From Saprospira grandis (GTDB taxonomy: Bacteria; Bacteroidota; Bacteroidia; Chitinophagales; Saprospiraceae): 64,000 nt of DNA. Under the pieces are notes generated by a model. That model did not search any database and had not been told where the DNA came from. It saw nothing but the letters and a program-made list of their open reading frames with translations. Of this stretch, positions 1 through 7,843 are shown one piece after another. A program made the position numbers and the translations under genes. Location: NCBI RefSeq assembly GCF_027594745.1, contig NZ_CP110854.1, forward strand, positions 3,179,501 through 3,243,500, given 5' to 3'. The number at the start of each line of letters is the position of its first letter. The first letter of the stretch is position 1.

Positions 1-36
1 TAGGCGAAGATTGACTTCTTTTTGTTCGTATGACAT
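1..36 (-). CDS. N-terminus of a gene leaving the window (partial)
   Basis: An ATG at 36 on the minus strand opens a frame that stays open to the window edge and encodes 12 residues (MSYEQKEVNLRL). It is the first start codon after the exonuclease gene, its terminator and a GC-rich element, which are all oriented the same way, so a new gene here is plausible. Only 12 codons are visible. The product cannot be named. Confidence 0.4.
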   Translation of the reverse strand, partial: MSYEQKEVNLRL

Positions 37-56
37 GGCTCCAATATTTGCGTTCC

Positions 57-206
57 GAGGCGGCGAAGCCGCCGGCTTAGGGATGGATAGCGGTGCCGCG
101 AAGCGGCAGACCAAAGTTTTTTGAGCGCAGCGAAAAAACTGCAGGGCCGAGCAGACCTGCGAGCCGCGGCACAGCCCGGCCCGCCCGCAGGGCGGGCAAG
201 CCCCCC
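57..206 (-). repeat. GC-rich multi-hairpin element, copy E1
   Basis: Intergenic element read on the minus strand, where strand is defined by the core AGGTCTGCTCGGCCCT. It contains the core, a variable hairpin with T6/A6 arms around a CGCTGCGCTC loop, a GCGGC/GCCGC hairpin, the CATCCCT joint and a final GGCGGC/GCCGCC hairpin. Its head is joined to the U-tract of the exonuclease terminator. Confidence 0.85.
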
Positions 207-239
207 AAAAAAACAGCAGCCTAGAAAAATAGACTGCTG
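207..239 (-). terminator. Rho-independent terminator of the exonuclease gene
   Basis: On the minus strand a 10-bp stem (CAGCAGTCTA / TAGGCTGCTG, one mismatch) around a TTTTTC loop is followed by seven T. It lies 9 nt after the stop of the gene at 249-833. The GC-rich element begins directly after the T-run. Confidence 0.8.
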
Positions 240-248
240 CATCTTGTT

Positions 249-833
249 TTAGGTCCAGCCCAATTCCTGGAATAAGGTATAAATTTTTAGGCCCAAATAG
301 GCATCTGTGGCGGCATAAAAGTTTTGGGCTTGGCTGAGGGGCTCTCGCTCCCAGTTCGAGGTCTGTTGGGATTTTGAAATCCGTTTGCCCAGAAAAATCG
401 CCGTAAGATTGCGGGCCCCCATTTGCTGAATGCCGTTGGCCTTGGCAATATCGGCAATGTCCTTAAAGCCCTTGGCTTTAAAGGGCCGCAGCCGCTGCAA
501 ATCGCGGATGTCGTCTCGGAGAGCAGGGCCAGCTTTTACAATTTTGGGGTTCTCGAAGAGGGCCTTGAGGCCATCGCTAAAGCCAGACTTGAGGTTGCGA
601 ATCAGAAAAACCTTATCGGGCATGGCCAATTGGATGAGCGAAACGGGATGGTATTCTCCCTTGCGAAAAGAGGGTTTGCTTTCGGTATCGAAGCCCAAAA
701 CCTTGCATTGATTGAGGGCCAAAAGGGCCTCTTCTAGCTGCTCTTCGGTTTCTACGGTAATAATTTCGCCCTCAAAATGCCAGAGGGGAAGTTCGTTGAC
801 CTCTGCTTTAGAGATCTTGACGGGGTATTGCAT
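249..833 (-). CDS. DEDDy 3'-5' exonuclease domain protein (RNase D-like)
   Basis: 194 residues, made almost entirely of one DEDD exonuclease domain. Exo I is visible as GFDTES (D49, E51), exo II as the LRDDIRD region (D107/D108), and exo III as YAATD (Y173, D177), which makes it the DEDDy type. The SNWEREPLS..Q stretch before exo III is typical of RNase D-like proteins. The HRDC domain of true RNase D is missing, so it resembles the short single-domain exonucleases common in Bacteroidota. The family removes nucleotides from 3' ends of RNA or DNA with two metal ions; the substrate here is unknown. It is the last gene of a minus-strand run behind the MoxR ATPase (46 nt gap) and ends at a clear terminator. 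Confidence 0.85.
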   Translation of the reverse strand: MQYPVKISKAEVNELPLWHFEGEIITVETEEQLEEALLALNQCKVLGFDTESKPSFRKGEYHPVSLIQLAMPDKVFLIRNLKSGFSDGLKALFENPKIVKAGPALRDDIRDLQRLRPFKAKGFKDIADIAKANGIQQMGARNLTAIFLGKRISKSQQTSNWEREPLSQAQNFYAATDAYLGLKIYTLFQELGWT

Positions 834-878
834 GTTAATGAGTTTATTGGGGCCGTTTTATGGCCCAAATGAGGTAGT

Positions 879-1979
879 TTAGCTTAGTTCTTTAAAGGCG
901 CGGTATAAATCGGCCCATTCTTTTCGCTCTTTGACCACCGTTTCTACATATTCTTGCCAAGCTTCTTGGTCTTGGCTGGGGTCTTTGACCACCGCACCAA
1001 TCAGGCTAGAGGCCAAATCTCTGGCCCGCAGTTCGCCATCGCCAAAATGAGCGGCTAGGGCTTGGCCATTATTGACCACCGAAATCGCCTCGGCGGTACT
1101 GAGGGTAGAGCTGGGCTGCTTGATTTTCTGACGGCCATCTTGGGTCACGCCCGAACGCAGTTCTCTAAAAATCGTCACTAGGCGCTCAATCTCTTTGAGT
1201 GGTGCCATTTTGGCGGGAATCTCTAGGGCGGCGCCCAGCTTTTCTACTCGCATTTTGACAATCTTGACCTCCTCTTCCAAAGAAGCGGGCAGGGGCAAAA
1301 TCACGGTATTAAAGCGGCGTTTGAGGGCCGAAGAAAGCTCATTGACGCCCTTGTCGCGGTCGTTGGCCGTGGCAATCAGGTTAAAGCCTTTTTGGGCCTG
1401 AACTTCGGTATTGAGTTCGGGAATCGGCAGTAATTTCTCCGACAGCATCGTAATGAGGGTATCTTGCACATCGGCGGGCACACGGGTCAATTCTTCTAGT
1501 CGGGCAATAGCCCCATCTTGCATCGCCCGCAGCAGGGGAGAGGGCACCAAAGCCTCTGCAGATGGGCCTTTGGCCAACAATTGCGCATAGTTCCAGCTAT
1601 AGCGCATGGCCTCTTCGCCAAGGCCAGCGGTCCCCTGCACCAAATAGGTCGAGCTGCCGCTAATGGCCGCGGCAATATTCTCGCTGACCCATGATTTGGC
1701 CGTACCGGGCACCCCCATCAACAGCAGGGCGCGGTCGGTGGCTAGGGTGGCTACGGCCAGCTCAATCAAGCGGCGGTTGCCAAAATATTTGGGCTCAATT
1801 TCGGTCCCATCTTCCAAGCTTCCGCCCATAACAAACTGCACCACCGCCCAAGGCGAAAGCGCCCAATTATGGGGTTTGGGGTAGCTATCCATTTTTTTGA
1901 GGGCCTTGAGTTCCTCTGCATAAAGCACCTCGGCATGAGGGCGCAACAATTGTTCTGCTGCCTTTTTTCGCTTAGCCAT
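879..1979 (-). CDS. MoxR-type AAA+ ATPase of the SWIM/DUF5691 cluster
   Basis: 366 residues. Walker A is GVPGTAKS (about residues 89-96). The Walker B region reads IARLEEL, with acidic residues at about 162-163, and sensor 1 is IATANDRDKG at about 203. MoxR AAA+ proteins act as chaperone-like remodelers, usually with a von Willebrand A-domain partner. The upstream genes encode a DUF5691 protein and a SWIM zinc-finger protein. The trio SWIM, DUF5691 and MoxR recurs as a neighbourhood in other bacteria, which supports joint action of unknown purpose. No VWA partner lies in this window. A GC-rich element (2017-2165) separates it from DUF5691. Confidence 0.85.
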   Translation of the reverse strand: MAKRKKAAEQLLRPHAEVLYAEELKALKKMDSYPKPHNWALSPWAVVQFVMGGSLEDGTEIEPKYFGNRRLIELAVATLATDRALLLMGVPGTAKSWVSENIAAAISGSSTYLVQGTAGLGEEAMRYSWNYAQLLAKGPSAEALVPSPLLRAMQDGAIARLEELTRVPADVQDTLITMLSEKLLPIPELNTEVQAQKGFNLIATANDRDKGVNELSSALKRRFNTVILPLPASLEEEVKIVKMRVEKLGAALEIPAKMAPLKEIERLVTIFRELRSGVTQDGRQKIKQPSSTLSTAEAISVVNNGQALAAHFGDGELRARDLASSLIGAVVKDPSQDQEAWQEYVETVVKERKEWADLYRAFKELS

Positions 1980-2016
1980 ATAGTATTGTATTAGATAATC
2001 GTCAAGCTATTTTTTT

Positions 2017-2165
2017 GGGGCTGCCCCTCGCTTTGCTCGGGTCGGGCTGTGTCGTGGCTCGCTGTTCGCTCGGCCCTGCGGCGCGGGGCGCCTTGGTCGG
2101 CGGCTGCGCCGCCCCACTATCCATCCCTCAGCCTGCGGCGGCTTTGCCGCCTGTCCGCTGCAAGT
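2017..2165 (+). repeat. GC-rich multi-hairpin element, copy E2
   Basis: Starts with GGGGCTGCCCC after a T7 run. It carries the alternative core reading GCTGTTCGCTCGGCCC, a GGCGC/GGCGCC-type variable arm, a GGCGGC/GCCGCC-like hairpin, the ATCCATCCCTCAGCC joint and a final GGCGGC hairpin. It sits inside the DUF5691-MoxR gene pair and ends 2 nt from the DUF5691 stop codon. Confidence 0.85.
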
Positions 2166-2167
2166 CC

Positions 2168-3697
2168 CTAAAGGGCCTTGAGTTGGGCCAGTTCTTTACG
2201 GAAAGAGATTTGGGCGCTAAATTGGTCCAATTCCTTTTGCCAGGAATAATCCAGTTGAGGCCAGTCATTAAGTAGTTCTTTGTCTTCAAACAGACTTTCG
2301 TCTAGGGCAAAAGCCGCTCGTTTGAGCAGGGTTTTGTGGTTCCACTGAAAAACGGAAAAGCCCTGGGCCAAACTGATTTTCATGGCCTCTAAAACCTGCC
2401 GGCCCAATTCGGCCTCCCAGCTTTGGCCCTCTTGCAAAAGCAACTGCATAATAGGATCTTCATCATCTATGCTTCTTTTGCCCGAGGCCCGAAGGTAAGC
2501 CATGGCCAATTCATTAAAAAATGAACTGGGCAAATCATAATACAGAAATTCTAGGGAAAAGAAAAGGGCTTGTTTCCCTTTAGGTTCATTTTGCATAAAG
2601 AGCTGATGAAAGGCCATCAGCCAATCTAAATCTTTGAGGCGGTGGGCGGCCTTGCTCCAGCCCCAAATCAAAGCCTGCCGATAGTCAGAGTTTAGGGCCA
2701 ACTGCAGGCAAGCCATAGGCGAAAGTTCCCAGTTTTTGGCCCAATAACTGGGCGCTACCGAGGCGATCATTTGCGCCAGCCAATTGCTGTTTTTCCCTTC
2801 GCTAAAGGCTTGGTAATGCTCCCGAATGCCATCTTTTTTGAGCTGGGCAGTCAGTTTTTCGGGAGCGGCTACCTTTAGTAGTTCTCCATCATACTGAATC
2901 AGTTGTTCGAGGGCGGTTTGCATTCGCTTTTCGAGGGCGGTATTGGGCAAAAGCAGTAAAAGCTCTACAGCGGCTTGCCTGATCTCTTGGCGGCGGTCGT
3001 TTTGGACCTCCTCCAGAAAGGCTTCATCGGCCTTAGAGAGCTCAATATGCAGCAGTTCGAGCACTTCTAGACGCTGTTTCTTGCTCCATTCCGTCCAATA
3101 CTGCTGAATCACTTTTAGGGCATTGTTGGGATCCAAGCGGCGCTCTTGCTGCAACCAAAAGAGCAGGCTAGAAAAGTCGGCTTGGGCCAATTCTTCTTCC
3201 TGCAATTCTTTGATGGCGGCATAGGACCAGCTTCTTTTGAATTGGGCCAAATAGCGGCCCGTTTGTCCCAAAACAGAAACAATAGCGGGCCGCAGTTCTT
3301 TGTGGCGGCTGCCAAAGGTTAAGATATCGGCTAAATTATCGGGCGCCACTCGCCAGTTTTGACTATGGGCCAAATCGATCCAGGCGGGCAAGAGTTCTTC
3401 TTGTCTGCGGCTGAGGATTTGTTGCAGCATCCAGCTGGCTTTTTGGGGCGCGGCCTGCTGCTCATCCTGGATTTTCTTGGTTTTTTGGGCTTCTTCGGGC
3501 AGTTGGCCCAGGGGCAGCTCTGCTTTCTTAAAGAGCGATTGGGCGGCCAAAGCCTGCAAATATTGGAGCTCTAGTTGTTCTTGGCCAATCTGCTGCAGTT
3601 GCCAATGTTCCAATTGGAGCTGGCTTTCTTTGGGTAAGGGGCCAGCTTGGGCGCTGCCCAATAAAAGTTGTTTGATGATGAGGTTCCAGCTTTGCAT
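2168..3697 (-). CDS. DUF5691-family protein
   Basis: About 509 residues from the ATG at 3697 (MQSWNLIIKQ...). A longer frame from 3766 exists but would overlap the end of the SWIM gene by 64 nt, whereas 3697 lies just past that stop codon (3703-3705), so I prefer it. The protein is helical and Leu/Gln/Glu-rich, with HEAT-like stretches (for example RQEIRQAAVELLLLLP) and no signal peptide or membrane segment. Assignment to DUF5691 rests on the opening motif and on the SWIM/MoxR neighbours. The function is unknown; it may be a scaffold for the ATPase. Confidence 0.7.
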   Translation of the reverse strand: MQSWNLIIKQLLLGSAQAGPLPKESQLQLEHWQLQQIGQEQLELQYLQALAAQSLFKKAELPLGQLPEEAQKTKKIQDEQQAAPQKASWMLQQILSRRQEELLPAWIDLAHSQNWRVAPDNLADILTFGSRHKELRPAIVSVLGQTGRYLAQFKRSWSYAAIKELQEEELAQADFSSLLFWLQQERRLDPNNALKVIQQYWTEWSKKQRLEVLELLHIELSKADEAFLEEVQNDRRQEIRQAAVELLLLLPNTALEKRMQTALEQLIQYDGELLKVAAPEKLTAQLKKDGIREHYQAFSEGKNSNWLAQMIASVAPSYWAKNWELSPMACLQLALNSDYRQALIWGWSKAAHRLKDLDWLMAFHQLFMQNEPKGKQALFFSLEFLYYDLPSSFFNELAMAYLRASGKRSIDDEDPIMQLLLQEGQSWEAELGRQVLEAMKISLAQGFSVFQWNHKTLLKRAAFALDESLFEDKELLNDWPQLDYSWQKELDQFSAQISFRKELAQLKAL

Positions 3698-3702
3698 AAG
3701 AC

Positions 3703-5043
3703 TTAAAGCGCTTGAGGTTGACCTTGTTTGAAGATAGAAAGGGGACGGAATTGGCCGTTTTGCCATTCGCCAATTAGGTGGATGTCGGCTTCGGCGGCAT
3801 AGGCCAAGATGCGCCAGAGGCTCTGCTCTATTTTGGTCTGAAAGGGGAGAAATTGCCCATTTTGGTCCAAAAGGATAAAACGTTCATCGGCCTGCTGTTC
3901 TAAGCGAAGGTTTTGGACCAAAAACAATTGGTAATTGAGCCAGGGGTTTTTCCCTAGGGCTTGGGCGTATTCTGTTTGGGCTGCCTGCCAGTTTTCGGCC
4001 ATCCGAATTTGGAAAGGGCCTTTTTGGGCGCTTTGCTGCTGCTCTTGCAAGATAGCTCTTTGGGGGTAGGCGCTGGGATAATAGTAGAGTTTGGCGCTTA
4101 AGAGCTGGCCCAAAAAGTAGTTTTGCTCAAAGCCACGGCTACCAAAGCTATAATCAATGAGTAGGGCATTTTTTCCTGTTTGCAGGCCTTGCAGCCAAAC
4201 TCTGCGCATATTTCGGCCTTCTGCATCAATTTCTTCTAATTGGGCCAAGACTAGCCACTGATCTTCAATGGGGTCGTTTTGGGCCACAATATCCTTTTTG
4301 CGTTGTACTCGGCCCAAGGCATCCAGTAAATCTTCTAGCTGAAGGGGCGAGAGCTTCTCTCTTTGCTTAAAGCTTTGTAGTAGGAGTTGCAGCTCGCCAA
4401 TTTTCTGGCCCAGAAAATCCATCCAGTTGCTTTGAAAGGGCAGGAGTTGGGCGGTTTCTCGCAGGCCATAAGCCAGGCGGCTCATTTTGGCATCGGTCAT
4501 TTTTTGGGCCAGCTGCTCCCAAAAGCTTTTCTCTTGGACGGGCAATTGGGCAAATCCCTGACGGCTAAAATCTTGTAGCCATTGTTCTAGTTCTTCCATG
4601 CCGGCCTCCATTTGGGCCAGTTTTTTGGCTTGGCGCTTGGCTTTGGCCAAGCGCTTTTTTTCTAGCTCTTTTTGGTCCACCGCTGCAGCGGGGCTTGTTT
4701 TGGCCGTTTGGGGTTGCTGCTGCAGATACCAGTGGAGGATATTTTGGGGGGGCGTTTTTTGCCGAAAAAGCGGGGCAGATTCGGCAAAAAGGAAGAGCAG
4801 AGCTAGGGCGTGTTTACAATGGACTTGTCTTTGGGCGCAATTGCAAAGCAGTTCTGGCCCTTTGAGGTAGATCTTAACTTCATAGGCCATACTACCAATG
4901 CCGGCTCCTTTGCAATAGCCCCAGATACAATCTTCATAGCGGCCCAGGGACTCCCATTTTGGGGCCTGGGCAAGTCGACGTGCACGATTTTCGGTAGCGA
5001 CATCTGGGGCGAGGGCAGAAATTTCTGAGGGCGTCCAATTCAT
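3703..5043 (-). CDS. SWIM zinc-finger protein
   Basis: About 446 residues, starting at the ATG at 5043; a TTG two codons upstream is less likely. The SWIM zinc site CxCx6CxH is visible as CNC...CKH at about residues 67-78. A Lys/Ala/Glu-rich probable coiled coil (about 125-170) and a long helical region follow. SWIM domains bind nucleic acid or protein. The gene is followed after a 5-nt gap by DUF5691 and then MoxR, so the three are probably cotranscribed. No catalytic motif is visible. Confidence 0.8.
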   Translation of the reverse strand: MNWTPSEISALAPDVATENRARRLAQAPKWESLGRYEDCIWGYCKGAGIGSMAYEVKIYLKGPELLCNCAQRQVHCKHALALLFLFAESAPLFRQKTPPQNILHWYLQQQPQTAKTSPAAAVDQKELEKKRLAKAKRQAKKLAQMEAGMEELEQWLQDFSRQGFAQLPVQEKSFWEQLAQKMTDAKMSRLAYGLRETAQLLPFQSNWMDFLGQKIGELQLLLQSFKQREKLSPLQLEDLLDALGRVQRKKDIVAQNDPIEDQWLVLAQLEEIDAEGRNMRRVWLQGLQTGKNALLIDYSFGSRGFEQNYFLGQLLSAKLYYYPSAYPQRAILQEQQQSAQKGPFQIRMAENWQAAQTEYAQALGKNPWLNYQLFLVQNLRLEQQADERFILLDQNGQFLPFQTKIEQSLWRILAYAAEADIHLIGEWQNGQFRPLSIFKQGQPQAL

Positions 5044-5109
5044 GGGCAAAAGAGAATATTTTTGGGCTTTAAATGTACAAAATAGCAGTGAAGAATGGAA
5101 GGTCTTGGC

Positions 5110-6063
5110 CTAGCGAATCAGCAAATGGCCTTTTTCCCAAAAGAGGCGGAAGAGGGGTTTCTTTTTATCGTAAAAGCTACTTAAAGGGGTACCTAGGTCA
5201 ATTTGCAAGGGATTTTGGCCCAATTCCAACTGGTAAAATGCGCCCTTTTTACTGATTTTGGCCCCTTGGGGGAGCCGTTCGGCCAATTCGGCCCAGCTTT
5301 TTTCTTGCAAAACATCTTTGGTCAGCTCCCAATTTCTGCGATTTTGCTGATAAACGCCTAGGGTGAGCGTTTGGCCATTTTCGTTTTGTTCTTCGGCCCA
5401 GACCATCAGTTGCATATTGGGGTAATAGGTTAGCACTTGAAAGTAGAGGCTTAGCTTTTTGCCATCTCCCGAAAAGTCGTCAAAAAAGACCTGCATGGCT
5501 TGGTAGCGGTGCATTTCTCGGCCAGCTAAACTAAGGCCAGAGGGGAGGGGAGTGGGTTCATTTTCGGCCAGAAAATAAATGCCTGTTTGTTCGTCTTGGG
5601 TAAAGGGCAATTCCTTTTGTCGTTGGGGGAGGTTATTTTGGGCCAAAAAGTCGCGATAAATGCCATTAACGGCCTCGATGAGTTGTTCGGGATTGCGTTT
5701 GCTGGCATTTTGTTGTCGCATATCGGCAAAGCTACGCAACTTATCTTCTCGGTAGTAGATGCCGTCTAGGCGGCCTTTTTGGCCCCAGCGTGCCCGCAAA
5801 AATAGTCGCCAACTTTGTGGACTTTCCTGGCTTTCAAAGGACCAATATTGTCCTTCCTGATGATATTCGCCCACTAAAGGGAAGCGCTGTCTGCGGTTGA
5901 TATCTATATAATAGGCCTCTAGTTGCCCATCGGCTTTTTCCGTCCAAATAAGTTCCATGGGTTCGCCGCCCAAAATCCCCTTATATACTTCATAGTATTG
6001 TGCCTTGGCCCAAAGGCTAAGCAAAAGCAAACAACAACTGAAATAGATCTTTTTCATATTCAT
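5110..6063 (-). CDS. Secreted protein of unknown function
   Basis: 317 residues with a signal peptide (MNMKKIYFSCCLLLLSLWAKAQ, cleavage likely after AKA). The mature part is rich in Tyr, Gln and aromatic residues and is probably beta-rich (for example EVYKGILGGEPMELIWTEKADGQ and EAYYIDINRRQRF). No lipobox and no T9SS C-terminal domain are seen, so it is probably periplasmic. It lies 66 nt upstream of the SWIM gene on the same strand. I do not recognise a family. Confidence 0.65.
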   Translation of the reverse strand: MNMKKIYFSCCLLLLSLWAKAQYYEVYKGILGGEPMELIWTEKADGQLEAYYIDINRRQRFPLVGEYHQEGQYWSFESQESPQSWRLFLRARWGQKGRLDGIYYREDKLRSFADMRQQNASKRNPEQLIEAVNGIYRDFLAQNNLPQRQKELPFTQDEQTGIYFLAENEPTPLPSGLSLAGREMHRYQAMQVFFDDFSGDGKKLSLYFQVLTYYPNMQLMVWAEEQNENGQTLTLGVYQQNRRNWELTKDVLQEKSWAELAERLPQGAKISKKGAFYQLELGQNPLQIDLGTPLSSFYDKKKPLFRLFWEKGHLLIR

Positions 6064-6085
6064 TGACTAATTTTTTCTGTTTTTT

Positions 6086-6518
6086 GGGGCTGCCCCTTCC
6101 GCCGGGTTAAAACCCAGCGCAAAGCGGTATCGCTTTGCGAAGCTATATAAAATGAGGGTTGAAACCCTCATGAATTATCGGTCGGGTCGGGCTGTGTCGT
6201 GGCTCGCAGGTCTGCTCGGCCCTGCACTGCCTTCGGCAGTTTGGTCTGCGGCTTCGCCGCCCCACTTTCCATCCCTCAGCCGAGTCGCTTCGCTCCTTTG
6301 GGGCGCTTTGCGCCCTTTGGTCCAAAGGTACAAAAAAACGCAAGGCCATCCAGATAAGATGAGCTTGCGTTTTGCAGGCGGCGCAGCCGCCGCAGGCTGA
6401 GCTGCCCGGAACAGTGCTGCCGTAGGCAGCAGACCTAGCAGGCGAAGCCTGCGCAGGGCCGAGCAGACCTGCGAGCTGTAGAGGGGAGCGACCCGAGCCC
6501 TAGGCGAGGGGCAGCCCC
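6086..6518. repeat. Inverted pair of GC-rich elements, copies E3a and E3b
   Basis: This 465-base gene-free stretch is almost wholly filled by two elements. E3a (plus, 6086-about 6315) starts TTTTTTGGGGCTGCCCC and has an optional module of about 85 bp (about 6098-6183) that recurs at 25119-25205. E3b (minus, about 6371-6518) ends GGGGCAGCCCCAAAAAAA. The two heads face outward and the tails meet near 6316-6370, giving a large imperfect inverted repeat. E3a uses the arm ACTGCC/GGCAGT, while E3b uses GCAGGC/GCCTGC and GCTGCC/GGCAGC. Confidence 0.85.
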
Positions 6519-6528
6519 AAAAAAAGGA

Positions 6529-7317
6529 TTATACTTGCACGGCCATAATGGCTTCATAGGCAGAATCCCAGAGCATTTTCCGCATTTGCAGGGCTTGGAG
6601 GACATATTGTTCGGCTTCGGCCCATTTTTCGGGATCTTGGCCACAGAGTTGGGCTGTCATGGAGAGGGCCAGATGGCTGTGGTGGTCGCCATCCACCTCA
6701 ATGTGGCGGTCTAGATAATATTTGAAGAGGCTAAGATCGTTGGGAAAGCGGGCATTGAGGTCGTCTACCATGGCTTGGAACATATCGGGGATCAGGTCCT
6801 CGCGGCCAAAAGTGAAAACGGCCGCCATGATATGGGCTTTGCCTGTTGCGATCACCTCAAAGGTAAAGTTGACAAACTTTTGGGCGCCGGCGGGAATCTT
6901 GGCGGTTTGCAGAGCTTCTTTTACCGTTTGGCCTTCTTCAAGGGCCTTTAGCAGGGCTTGAATAGGGCCTAGATCGGCCTCGGCCTTTTGCATTGCCTGT
7001 AGATAGAGCTCAAAATGGCTAATATGGCTGCCATCGGGTAGTTCGTCAGACTCTTCGCCTACCACAATTTCATTGATGAGAAAGCGGGTTTCGGCATTGC
7101 CTGTTGGGCGCCAGGGGAGCTGCATGCAGGTCAGCTCAATTTGCAGGGCTTTGAGCAGCGACATAAAGTCCCAAACGGCCAGCACATGATGCTGCATAAA
7201 GGGGTGCAGCTCTTCGGGTTTTTGGATACTTTTATAGAGAGGGTGTTGGATAATTTGCGCTTCGATGGGCGCAATTTTGGCCTGAAGGGCCTGAATTTCC
7301 TTGGGTAGATTGGCCAT
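6529..7317 (-). CDS. DUF3050 family protein (haem-oxygenase-like fold)
   Basis: About 262 residues from the ATG at 7317 (MANLPKEIQALQ), which lies 13 nt after the HMA gene's stop codon; a longer frame from 7344 would overlap that gene. The family pattern is clear: HPLYKSIQ, HPFMQHHVLAVWDFMSLLKALQ, RFLINEIVVGEESDE, SHFELYL and YYLDRHIEVDGDHH. DUF3050 proteins are related to the haem-oxygenase-like helical di-iron proteins. The conserved His, Glu and Asp residues in those motifs could bind metal. The reaction is unknown. The placement after a metal-binding HMA protein may matter. Confidence 0.85.
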   Translation of the reverse strand: MANLPKEIQALQAKIAPIEAQIIQHPLYKSIQKPEELHPFMQHHVLAVWDFMSLLKALQIELTCMQLPWRPTGNAETRFLINEIVVGEESDELPDGSHISHFELYLQAMQKAEADLGPIQALLKALEEGQTVKEALQTAKIPAGAQKFVNFTFEVIATGKAHIMAAVFTFGREDLIPDMFQAMVDDLNARFPNDLSLFKYYLDRHIEVDGDHHSHLALSMTAQLCGQDPEKWAEAEQYVLQALQMRKMLWDSAYEAIMAVQV

Positions 7318-7330
7318 AAAGTGGTATAGA

Positions 7331-7546
7331 TTATTCTTCGTCAATAAGTTCTATATCAAACCCATAATCTTCAATGGTTTCGATAATTTTTTCGGCTTTG
7401 ATATCATCGCCTTCCGCATAGAGTTTTTTGTCGGCATCGCTTAGGTCTAGCCGCCAATGCAGTCCGGGAATAGCGTTGAGTTCATCTTGCACTTTGGCTT
7501 GGCAGTTGGCGCACTGCAAACTGGTTTTAAAAACGAGTTTCTTCAT
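7331..7546 (-). CDS. Heavy-metal-associated (HMA) domain protein, CopZ-like
   Basis: 71 residues forming one HMA ferredoxin-like fold. The metal site is C12-A-N-C15 in the first loop (SLQCANCQAKV), and the fold ends in DYGFDIELIDEE. The family carries Cu(I) or related ions to P-type ATPases or acts in metal sensing. No copper ATPase is nearby. It is followed after 13 nt by the DUF3050 gene, which suggests cotranscription. The length is usual for a free-standing chaperone. Confidence 0.8.
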   Translation of the reverse strand: MKKLVFKTSLQCANCQAKVQDELNAIPGLHWRLDLSDADKKLYAEGDDIKAEKIIETIEDYGFDIELIDEE

Positions 7547-7591
7547 TTTAGAGCGTACTTTTAGAGTAGAATAGAAAAAGGAGAAATTGGT

Positions 7592-7843
7592 TTAGTTAAT
7601 ATCTCGATTTTCGTCTTTTAGGTGTTGTAGCAGCAATTTATCTAGGGGGTCTGCAAGGGGTTCTGCATTGGGGGTCTGAGGGTTTTCCTCTTGGGTTTCT
7701 ATGCTAAAGTGGTTATTAAACTCCTCTTCGCTTTGTTGCATTTCGAGTAGCATTTTGCCAAAGTCGTGCACTTGTTCGAGGTGTTCGTAGGATAATTTTT
7801 CGATAAGTTCACGACATTTATTTTGTAAATCTTGCTTAGTCAT
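7592..7843 (-). CDS. Small hypothetical protein
   Basis: 83 residues. The N-terminal half is helical (DLQNKCRELIEKLSYEHLEQVHDFGKMLLEMQ). The C-terminal half is Asn/Glu/Pro-rich and probably disordered. Its start codon overlaps the end of the methyltransferase gene by 8 nt, so translation is probably coupled. I recognise no family. Confidence 0.6.
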   Translation of the reverse strand: MTKQDLQNKCRELIEKLSYEHLEQVHDFGKMLLEMQQSEEEFNNHFSIETQEENPQTPNAEPLADPLDKLLLQHLKDENRDIN

